Origin: CAXSEF01 sp050920955
Lineage (GTDB): Bacteria; Pseudomonadota; Alphaproteobacteria; Acetobacterales; Acetobacteraceae
Length of the DNA stretch: 12,249 bases
Reading direction: 5' to 3'
NCBI GenBank assembly: GCA_050920955.1
Contig: JBPBQS010000008.1
Location: forward strand, 1 to 12,249
Part shown: positions 6,789 to 12,249 of the stretch, one piece after another
Position numbering within the stretch: position 1 is the stretch's first letter
How the letters are laid out: each line of letters opens with the position of its first letter
Program-made: the position numbers and the translations under genes
Notes under the pieces: model-generated
Seen by the model: only the letters and a program-made list of their open reading frames with translations
Database searches by the model: none
Told to the model about the DNA's origin: nothing

Positions 6789-7757
6789 TCAGCTCGTCGC
6801 CGACCCCGCGCTCGGCGCCTGCGCGGCCGGTGCGGGCGCCACCGTCGCCTGCGGCAGCGGGATGAACTCCTTGTCGTCGCCCGGCACGGTCCCGAACCGG
6901 CCCGCCTTCCAGTCCGCCTTCGCCTGCTCGATCCGCTCGCGCGACGACGACACGAAGTTCCAGAACAGGAACCGCGGCCCGTCCATCACCGCGCCGCCCA
7001 GCAGCAGCAGCCGCGCCCCCGCCTCCCCCGCCCGCAGCGACACCGCGTCGCCCGCGCGGAACAGCAGCATCCGCCCCGCCTCGAACCGCACCCCCGCCAC
7101 CTCGACGGCGCCCTCCACGACGTACGCCCCGCGCTCCTCGTGCGCGTCCGGCATCGGCACCTGCGCGCGCGCCGCCAGCACCACGTCCGCGTAGAACAGC
7201 GCGGACGCCGTGCGCACCGGCGAGCGCAGCCCCCACCCCTCCCCCGCCACCAGGCGCAGCCGCGCCCCCGCGTCCTCGATCACCGGCAGCGCCGCGGCGC
7301 CGTGGTGCGCGAAGTCCGGCGCGTCCTCCTCCTGCCCCTTCGGCAGCGCCACCCAAGACTGGATCCCCGACAGCCGGTTCGCGTGCACCCGCGATGGCAG
7401 CGCGGTGCGCTCGGAGTGCGTGATCCCGCGCCCCGCCGTCATCCAGTTCACGTCGCCCGGCTCGATCGACTGGTCCGTGCCCACGCTGTCGCGGTGGTGG
7501 ATCGCCCCCTCGAACAGGTACGTCACCGTGGACAGCCCGATGTGCGGGTGCGGCCGCACGTCGAGCCCCTTGCCCGTGAGGAACTCCCCGGGCCCCACCT
7601 GGTCGAAGAACACGAACGGCCCGACCATCTGCCGCTCCGCCGCCGGCAGCGCCCGCCTGACCTCGAAGCCGCCGATGTCGTGCGCCCGCGGCAGGATCAC
7701 CTGCTCCACGCCCGGCGGCATCACGTCCCCCGAACAAGCCCCCAGCCCCTCGCTCAT
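6789..7757 (-). CDS. Pirin family protein (bicupin, possible quercetinase-like dioxygenase)
   Basis: Pirins are iron-binding bicupins; some bacterial members cleave the flavonol quercetin. This 322-residue protein has the N-terminal cupin metal ligands His70 and His72 (RPHPHIGLSTVTYLFEG), His114 and Glu116 (GRGITHSE), as in characterised pirins. It also has the WVALP motif (135-139), a C-terminal cupin (about 185-260) and the usual end DKEFIPLP (295-302). A 20-residue Ala/Pro-rich tail after that is unusual. The ATG overlaps the hydrolase stop in ATGA (7754-7757), so it is the last gene of a three-gene operon. With the dioxygenase and hydrolase genes upstream, a role in aromatic or quinone turnover is likely but inferred. 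Confidence 0.93.
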   Translation of the reverse strand: MSEGLGACSGDVMPPGVEQVILPRAHDIGGFEVRRALPAAERQMVGPFVFFDQVGPGEFLTGKGLDVRPHPHIGLSTVTYLFEGAIHHRDSVGTDQSIEPGDVNWMTAGRGITHSERTALPSRVHANRLSGIQSWVALPKGQEEDAPDFAHHGAAALPVIEDAGARLRLVAGEGWGLRSPVRTASALFYADVVLAARAQVPMPDAHEERGAYVVEGAVEVAGVRFEAGRMLLFRAGDAVSLRAGEAGARLLLLGGAVMDGPRFLFWNFVSSSRERIEQAKADWKAGRFGTVPGDDKEFIPLPQATVAPAPAAQAPSAGSATS

Positions 7758-8386
7758 CGCCCGTGCTCCCCCATCCATGCCATCGCAATGTCGAAATCCG
7801 CCTGCGAGAGCCCATGACCCGCCGGCACCGTCCTGTGCTCGACCCTGCCACCCGCCGCCGCCAACTGCGAGGCCAACCGCGCCGCGTCCCCTGCCGCCAC
7901 CATCGTGTCCGCCGCCCCCGACAGCAGCAGCACCGGCGCCCCACCCAGCACCCCCACCGGCGGCTGCCACGCCGCCGTCGTGCGCAGCGGCGTCATCGCC
8001 CGCAGCAGCACCGCGCCCGCCAGCACCCCCGGCCGCAGCAGCATCAGCGCCGCCGCGATGTTCGCCCCGTTCGAGAACCCCACCGCCACCGGCGCCCCCA
8101 GCCCGTGCCGCGCCCGCGCCTCCGCCACGAACCCCGCCAGCTCCCCCGCCCGCCGCCGCAGGTCGTCCTCGTCGAACACCCCCTCCGCCAGCCTGCGGAA
8201 GAACCGCGCGGCACCCCCCTCGTCCACCGCACCGCGCGGCGACAGCAGCGCCGCCCCCGGCGACAGCGCCCGCCCCAGCGGCAGCAGGTCGTCCTCGCTC
8301 CCCCCCGTCCCGTGCAGCAGCAGCAGCGGCCGCAGCGAGGCGTCCTCCGCCGGCACGAAACGATGGCGCATGCCCAGCTCGGTCAT
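7754..8386 (-). CDS. Alpha/beta hydrolase of the carboxylesterase/phospholipase type, MhqD-like
   Basis: This is a 210-residue cytosolic serine hydrolase. It shows HGTGG (25-29, oxyanion region), the nucleophile elbow G-F-S-N-G with Ser105, Asp160 in GAADTMV and His191 in AGHGLSQAD. The short length and the layout match the YpfH/MhqD group of carboxylesterases. In Bacillus, MhqD is induced by hydroquinones together with the dioxygenase MhqO. The same kind of dioxygenase lies directly upstream here, which supports a quinone-related role by analogy. ATG 8386 is chosen; GTG 8389, in frame right before it, is an alternative. A GAGGG sits a few bases upstream. The stop overlaps the pirin start. 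The 5' leader holds a structured repeat. Confidence 0.88.
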   Translation of the reverse strand: MTELGMRHRFVPAEDASLRPLLLLHGTGGSEDDLLPLGRALSPGAALLSPRGAVDEGGAARFFRRLAEGVFDEDDLRRRAGELAGFVAEARARHGLGAPVAVGFSNGANIAAALMLLRPGVLAGAVLLRAMTPLRTTAAWQPPVGVLGGAPVLLLSGAADTMVAAGDAARLASQLAAAGGRVEHRTVPAGHGLSQADFDIAMAWMGEHGR

Positions 8387-8400
8387 CACAACACCCTCAA

Positions 8401-8525
8401 AAGGAAGGAAGCATGGGCTCTGCCCAAACCCGCCAGGGGCGAGCCGCCCCTGGACCGGCCTTGCTTAGGGAAGCCATCCAAGGGGCTTCCCTTGGCGGAG
8501 CTCGAGGCAGCGCCTCGACCTTCCT
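8401..8525. repeat. Structured intergenic repeat, copy A (four hairpins)
   Basis: Between the dioxygenase stop and the hydrolase start lies a run of four hairpins. H1 is 8414-8426 (5-bp stem, loop TCT). H2 pairs 8433-8440 with 8446-8453. H3 pairs 8467-8475 with the GGCTTCCCT ending at 8492. H4 pairs 8502-8508 with 8512-8518 (loop AGC). The outer arms AAGGAAGG (8401-8408) and CCTTCCTT (8519-8526) can pair and close the whole element. A second copy lies at 11081-11223. A 34-bp block (8467-8500) is identical in both. On the minus strand the element starts directly at the dioxygenase stop codon. Confidence 0.85.
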
Positions 8526-9446
8526 TCACGCGAGCGCCGGCAGCGCCGCCTCGATCCGAGCCCGGTGCGGCTGCAGGAACGCCGGCAGCTTCAGCGCCGC
8601 GCCGAGCGACCCCGGGTCCTCGTCCACCGCGAACCCCGGCGCGTCGGTGGCGATCTCGAACAGCACGCCCCCCGGCTCGCGGAAGTACACGGACCGGAAG
8701 TAGTCGCGGTCCCGCTGCCCCGTCGCCCGCACCCCGTGGTCGCGCGCCAGCACCGCGACCATCGCCGCCTGCGCCGCATCGTCCGCCGCCCGGAACGCCA
8801 GGTGGTGCACCGACCCCCGCCCCAGCCCGGGCCCCGCCGCCGCGCCCACCGTGCGCAGGTCCACGACCCCGCCCAGCGCCTCGCCGACCCGCATCCGCAC
8901 CGCGCCCGCCTCGCGCCCCGCCTCCGCATACCCGAACACGTTGCCCAGCAGCGCCGCCGTCGCCCCCGCGTCCCCCAGCGACAGGCTCACCCCGTGGAAC
9001 CCCCGGATCGCATGCTCCGCCCCCACCCCGCCGCCGCCCCACACGGGCTCCGCCGCCACGCCATCGACCCCCACGAGCGCGAGCCGCAGCCCGTCCGGAT
9101 CGCGGAACGCGACCACCGGCTCGCCGAACCGCTCGCCCGCCTCCGCGCCGTGCGCCCGCAGCCGCTCCGCCCACCACCCGAGCGAATCCCGCGGCACCCG
9201 CAGCATCGTCTCCGCGAGCTCCCCCGCGCCTGGCGTCCCCGCCTGCGCCCCGGCCCACGGGAAGAACGTCAGGATCGTGCCGGGCGTCCCCGCCTCGTCG
9301 CCGTAGTACAGATGGTAGGCCCCGGGATCGTCGAAGTTGACCGTCCGCTTGACCAGACGCATCCCCAGGACGCGGGCAAAGAACCCGAGGTTGCCAGACG
9401 CGTCGCCCGCGATGGCGGTGACGTGATGGATGCCGGCATGGGCCAT
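8526..9446 (-). CDS. Ring-cleaving dioxygenase of the VOC superfamily (MhqO/MhqA-like)
   Basis: This 306-residue protein has two vicinal-oxygen-chelate (glyoxalase/extradiol dioxygenase) modules, about 4-130 and 147-280. These Fe(II) enzymes open the ring of hydroquinones or catechols. The likely metal ligands are His8 in GIHHVTAIAG, His215 in SVHHLAFRA and Glu264 in REPGGVLFEIATD. KRTVNFDDPGAYHLYYGD (33-50) and SVYFREPGG (252-260) are typical of the MhqO group. ATG 9446 is chosen because the conserved protein begins MxHxGIHHVTAI; the frame stays open to 9491. A GAGGA lies 9 bases upstream. It heads the operon dioxygenase-hydrolase-pirin and is divergent from a LysR regulator, which probably controls it. 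Confidence 0.92.
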   Translation of the reverse strand: MAHAGIHHVTAIAGDASGNLGFFARVLGMRLVKRTVNFDDPGAYHLYYGDEAGTPGTILTFFPWAGAQAGTPGAGELAETMLRVPRDSLGWWAERLRAHGAEAGERFGEPVVAFRDPDGLRLALVGVDGVAAEPVWGGGGVGAEHAIRGFHGVSLSLGDAGATAALLGNVFGYAEAGREAGAVRMRVGEALGGVVDLRTVGAAAGPGLGRGSVHHLAFRAADDAAQAAMVAVLARDHGVRATGQRDRDYFRSVYFREPGGVLFEIATDAPGFAVDEDPGSLGAALKLPAFLQPHRARIEAALPALA

Positions 9447-9562
9447 GGTGTCATGTCCTCGCGCGGGCGGCGCCGGCCGCCCTTCGCACACCGAGGTAGG
9501 CGCACGCCCCGCCGCGTGCCATTGCAGCGCCGCAACGTCGCCATTGCGCGGGAGACGACAGC
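9447..9562. promoter_or_regulatory. Divergent promoter region with a candidate LysR operator
   Basis: This 116-bp gap separates the dioxygenase and lysR start codons. It contains the dyad TTGC-N6-GCAA (9522-9535), which fits the loose LysR box T-N11-A with dyad symmetry. CATTGCG recurs at 9542-9548. The dyad is 27 bp before the regulator start, consistent with autoregulation and control of the divergent operon. The assignment is inferred from position and symmetry. Confidence 0.4.
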
Positions 9563-10483
9563 GTGCCCGACGCCTGCCCGCTCGCCTGGGACGACATCCG
9601 CCTGGTCGCCGCCATCGCCGCCGCCGGCACGCTGCCCGCCGCCGCGACGCGCCTCGGCCTGGACCACTCCACGGTGTTCCGCCGCCTGCGCCGCATCGAC
9701 GACGCCCTGGGCACGCCCGCCTTCGAGCGCGGCCGCGCCGGCTACAACCCCACCCAGGCCGGCGCCGAGATCGCGGCCCTGGCCGCGCGCATCGAGGAGG
9801 ACCGCGACGCCGTGCTGCGCCGCGTCGCCGGCCGCGCCCCCTCGCCCGCCGGCGAGGTCCGCATCGCCACCAGCGACGCCCTGCTCTCCGGCCTTCTGCT
9901 CCCCCTCCTCGCCGAGTTCGGCGCCGCCTGCCCCGACGTCCGCCTCGACCTCGTGACCGGCAACACCGCGCTCAACCTGTCGCGCCGCGACGCCGACGTC
10001 GCGATCCGCGCCACGAACAGCCCGCCCGACACGCTGGTCGGCCGCCGCGTCGCCCGCATCGCCTGGGCCCCCTACGCCGCCGCCCCGCACGACGCCCCGC
10101 CCGCCGACGACGCCGCCCCGTTCGCCGCCGACGCCCCCTGGGTCGGCTTCGGCGACGCCCTGTCCGGCCTCGCCGCCGCCGCCCACCTGCGCGCGCACCT
10201 CCCCGAGGAACGCCGCATCGCCGCCCGCTTCGACACCGTGGGCGGCCTGGTCGCCGGCGTGGAGGCGGGCCTGGGCCGCGGCCTCCTGCCGTGCTTCGCC
10301 GCCGCCCGCCGCCCCGCCCTGTCCCGCCTCGCGCCCCCCGTCGACACGCTCGCCACCGACCTGTGGCTGCTGACCCACCCCGACCTGCGCCAGGTGCCCC
10401 GCGTGCGCGTCCTGCTCGACTTCCTGGCCGGGCACCTCGCCGCCCTGCGCCCCGCCATCGAGGGCCTCGCCCCGCCCCCCTGA
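9563..10483 (+). CDS. LysR-family transcriptional regulator, probable regulator of the divergent dioxygenase operon
   Basis: This 306-residue LysR regulator has an N-terminal winged helix-turn-helix at about 8-66 (WDDIRLVAAIAAAGTLPAAA, then LGLDHSTVFRRLRRIDDALG). An effector-binding domain runs from about 94 to 295, beginning GEVRIATSDALLSGLLLPLL. The start codon is GTG at 9563, supported by GGGAG (9550-9554) eight bases upstream. The divergent layout next to the dioxygenase gene is the classical LysR arrangement, so an aromatic or quinone effector is plausible. The recognition helix region is DHSTVFRRL, a variant common in this branch. The effector cannot be read from the sequence. A small lipoprotein gene starts 15 bp after the stop and may be co-transcribed. 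Confidence 0.93.
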   Translation: MPDACPLAWDDIRLVAAIAAAGTLPAAATRLGLDHSTVFRRLRRIDDALGTPAFERGRAGYNPTQAGAEIAALAARIEEDRDAVLRRVAGRAPSPAGEVRIATSDALLSGLLLPLLAEFGAACPDVRLDLVTGNTALNLSRRDADVAIRATNSPPDTLVGRRVARIAWAPYAAAPHDAPPADDAAPFAADAPWVGFGDALSGLAAAAHLRAHLPEERRIAARFDTVGGLVAGVEAGLGRGLLPCFAAARRPALSRLAPPVDTLATDLWLLTHPDLRQVPRVRVLLDFLAGHLAALRPAIEGLAPPP

Positions 10484-10498
10484 CCCCCGGAGCCCGCC

Positions 10499-10720
10499 AT
10501 GCCCTTCCGCGCCCCCGCCGCCCTCCTGCCCGCCGCCGCCCTGCTCGCCGCGTCGCTCGCCTCCCTGGCCGCCTGCTCCCCCCGCCAGACCGCCGCCAAC
10601 CAGGCCGAGGCCACCTGCCGCGACCAGGCGATCCGCGACACCTCCGAGATCCCCGGCGTCGTCGCCGACACCGCGCGCGACCGCATGGTCCGCGCCTGCC
10701 TCGCCCGCCAGCCGCACTGA
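10499..10720 (+). CDS. Small hypothetical lipoprotein
   Basis: This 73-residue protein has a hydrophobic signal (about 7-25) ending in the lipobox L23-A-A-C26. That predicts a lipid-anchored mature peptide of 48 residues. The mature part contains two further cysteines (Cys40 and Cys67) that could form a disulfide, and is otherwise charged and helical-looking. I do not recognise a family. GGAG (10489-10492) sits six bases before the ATG. The gene starts 15 bp after the LysR stop, suggesting a shared transcript, though a functional link to quinone response is not shown. Confidence 0.8.
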   Translation: MPFRAPAALLPAAALLAASLASLAACSPRQTAANQAEATCRDQAIRDTSEIPGVVADTARDRMVRACLARQPH

Positions 10721-10827
10721 GCGCCCCCGCGCGGACCCTGGCCTTGCGCTCCCGCGGACCGGCGCCACCTCCGCTGTCAGCCCGGAAACGGCCCGCGACA
10801 CGGCCCAGCGAAGGTGCATTTGCCATC

Positions 10828-11094
10828 ATGACCCGGTTCGAGCAGCTCGCCCTCGACGAAGCCCTCGGCATCGCCATGGCCAGCCAGATCATGACCGCCT
10901 CCCTCCTGCTCCACGTCGCCGAACGCGACCCCTCCGGCATCCCCGCGCTGCGCGAAACCCTGGACGCCCACGCCCGCATCCTGGAGGGCCCCCACGCCGC
11001 GAGCTGCTACAGCCGGGCCGCCCTCGGCCTCGCGCGCACCCTCCTCGCCTCGCGGCAGCAGTCCCTCGCCGCCATCGAGCAGGAAGCAGGCTAG
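10828..11094 (+). CDS. Hypothetical 88-residue helical protein
   Basis: This reading frame encodes an 88-residue, mainly alpha-helical, soluble-looking protein starting MTRFEQLALDEALGIAMASQ. It has a mixed amino acid composition and less extreme base composition than shadow frames here, which supports it being real. I do not recognise the family. A GAAGG about 13 bases upstream is a poor ribosome binding site. The C-terminal codons and the TAG stop (11092-11094) lie inside the left arm of a structured repeat, so the last residues (EQEAG) may derive from repeat insertion. Confidence 0.6.
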   Translation: MTRFEQLALDEALGIAMASQIMTASLLLHVAERDPSGIPALRETLDAHARILEGPHAASCYSRAALGLARTLLASRQQSLAAIEQEAG

Positions 11095-11223
11095 GCAAGG
11101 TCGGGCTCTGCCCGAACCCGCAAAGGGTCCGAGGACCCTTTGATCCCACTTACTTAAGGGAAGCCATCCAAGGGGCTTCCCTTGGCGGAGTTTGAGGCAG
11201 CGCCTCAACCTTGCTTGCTTCCC
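11081..11223. repeat. Structured intergenic repeat, copy B (four hairpins)
   Basis: This is the second copy of the element at 8401-8525, in the same orientation on the plus strand. H1 is 11102-11114 (loop TCT). H2 pairs 11121-11130 with 11133-11142. H3 pairs the arm at 11156-11165 with the arm ending at 11183. H4 pairs 11192-11198 with 11202-11208 (loop AGC). The ends contain AGGAAGCA (11081-11088) and GCAAGGT (11095-11101) on the left, matched by ACCTTGC (11208-11214) and TGCTTCC (11216-11222) on the right. The block 11157-11190 is identical to 8467-8500. It overlaps the end of the 88-residue ORF and precedes the sensor gene by about 47 bp. Confidence 0.85.
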
Positions 11224-11270
11224 CGCATCCGCGGTATGCGGCGCCGCCCTGCCCTGCCATCCTCCGCCCG

Positions 11271-12249
11271 ATGCCAGAGCACCCCGCCCGCCTGTCCCTC
11301 CCCGCCCTCCTGCGCCCTGCCGCGTCGCTGGCCGGCCTGAGCGTCCTGCTCCTCGGCCTCGGCCTGGGCGCGGCCGCCTGGAACGGCCTGGCCGCGCGCC
11401 ACGCCGCCGCCGCGATCGAGCGCAACGCCGCGCTGTCCGACGGCACGGAGCGCGTGCTGGCCGCGCTGCGCGACATGGAGCGCGGCCAGCGCGGCTTCAT
11501 CCTCACCGGCCAGGACGAGTACCTCGCCCCCTACCGCGACGGCCTGGCGCGCATCGACCCGCTGCTCGACGCCCTGCGCGGCCTCGGCTTCGACCTGGGC
11601 GCGCTGCCGCCGGCGGTGGCGGCCAAGCGCGCCGTGACCACGCGCGGCGTCGAGATCTTCCGCACGCAGGGCGCGGACGCCGCGCTGGCCCTGGTGCGCT
11701 CCGGCGAGGGCCGCACCAGCGCGGACGCGGTGCGCGCGCAGACCGACCGCCTGCAGGCCGACGCCGCCCGCCGCATCGCGAAGCTGCGCGGCACGGCGGC
11801 GTTGCGCGACACGGTGCTGACGGCGCTGTCTGCGGCCTCAATCCTGTCGGCCTTCGCGATCATGGTGCTGCTGGTGCTGCGCCGCCGCCGCGCGGAGATG
11901 GCCGGTCGCGCGCTGCTCGACGCGGTGCTGGAGAACGCGCCGCTCGGCCTGGGCATCCTCGACTCGCGCCTGCGCGTGCGACACATCAACCGCGCGCTGG
12001 CCACGATGAGCGACCGCGCGCTGGGGGCGGCGGTGGGCACCTCGATCTGGGACGTGCTGCCCGACCTGCGCGCGAGCCTGGAGCCGCGCCTGCGCCAGGT
12101 CGTGGACGGCGGCCGCGCCGTACCCAACCTGGAGGTCGCCGCCGACAGCAACACCCGCCCCGACCAGCGCCGCGAGTTCCAGATGAGCTTCTACCCCCTG
12201 GCCCGCCACGGCGGCGGCACGGCGGGCGACGGCGCAGGCATGGTGGTGA
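11271..12249 (+). CDS. CHASE3-PAS sensor protein, N-terminal part (probably a sensor histidine kinase); continues past the right edge
   Basis: The 326 visible residues have the layout of a membrane sensor. TM1 is at about 17-38, and a periplasmic CHASE3 domain runs from about 40 to 180 with the signature MERGQRGFILTGQDEYLAPY (69-88). TM2 is at 184-203, followed by an RRRR stop-transfer. A cytoplasmic PAS domain starts at about 214 (LLDAVLENAPLGLGILDSRL, then HINRAL). The output domain is cut off. CHASE3-PAS proteins are most often hybrid or simple histidine kinases, but a diguanylate cyclase is possible. ATG 11271 gives a natural short cytoplasmic tail before TM1. The frame is open to the window end. 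The upstream spacer holds repeat copy B. No response regulator gene is visible. Confidence 0.88.
   Translation, partial: MPEHPARLSLPALLRPAASLAGLSVLLLGLGLGAAAWNGLAARHAAAAIERNAALSDGTERVLAALRDMERGQRGFILTGQDEYLAPYRDGLARIDPLLDALRGLGFDLGALPPAVAAKRAVTTRGVEIFRTQGADAALALVRSGEGRTSADAVRAQTDRLQADAARRIAKLRGTAALRDTVLTALSAASILSAFAIMVLLVLRRRRAEMAGRALLDAVLENAPLGLGILDSRLRVRHINRALATMSDRALGAAVGTSIWDVLPDLRASLEPRLRQVVDGGRAVPNLEVAADSNTRPDQRREFQMSFYPLARHGGGTAGDGAGMVV

Noticed and set aside
10777..11208. Minus-strand frame of 143 codons over the 88-residue ORF and repeat B
   Set aside because: Its N-terminal part is translated repeat sequence and the rest is Gly/Ala/Glu-rich; the plus-strand frame has the more protein-like composition.

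Overview
The window is very GC-rich DNA, strongly biased to G or C at third codon positions, and most probably from an alphaproteobacterium. Acetobacteraceae / Rhodospirillales (Roseomonas-like) is my best guess. It rests on a CHCC zinc-finger protein of the NDUFS6-like type directly upstream of polA, a PQQ-type sorbosone dehydrogenase, and palindromic intergenic repeats of a style I remember from that family. This is inference; no search was run.

Layout, left to right. (1) Minus strand: the N-terminal part of DNA polymerase I (polA, running off the left edge), preceded one base away by a small CHCC zinc-finger gene. (2) Divergent, plus strand: a secreted alpha/beta-hydrolase lipoprotein. It is followed by a 142-bp palindromic repeat that starts at its stop codon, then tRNA-Arg(CCG). 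(3) An acyltransferase-3 membrane protein that differs from its surroundings in base skew and codon choice. (4) A translationally coupled pair, a DUF2231 membrane protein and an exported PQQ-dependent sorbosone dehydrogenase-like enzyme. (5) A minus-strand three-gene operon: ring-cleaving dioxygenase of the VOC/MhqO type, MhqD-like alpha/beta hydrolase, and pirin. A LysR regulator lies divergently beside it. Together these resemble a quinone/hydroquinone detoxification unit. (6) Plus strand: a small lipoprotein, an 88-residue hypothetical protein, and the N-terminal part of a CHASE3-PAS sensor protein that runs off the right edge.

The most interesting signal is not a protein. Two copies of a structured intergenic repeat (8401-8525 and 11081-11223) fold into the same series of four hairpins. 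Compensatory base changes between the copies keep three of those hairpins paired. A third, different palindromic element (2711-2852) has the same end motifs. All three elements begin at or across the stop codon of the gene before them. Other points worth a second look are a missing first carboxylate in the PolA proofreading motif, a long repeat-bearing N-terminal extension on PolA, and a C-rich plus strand (whatever the gene orientation) that is interrupted at the acyltransferase gene.
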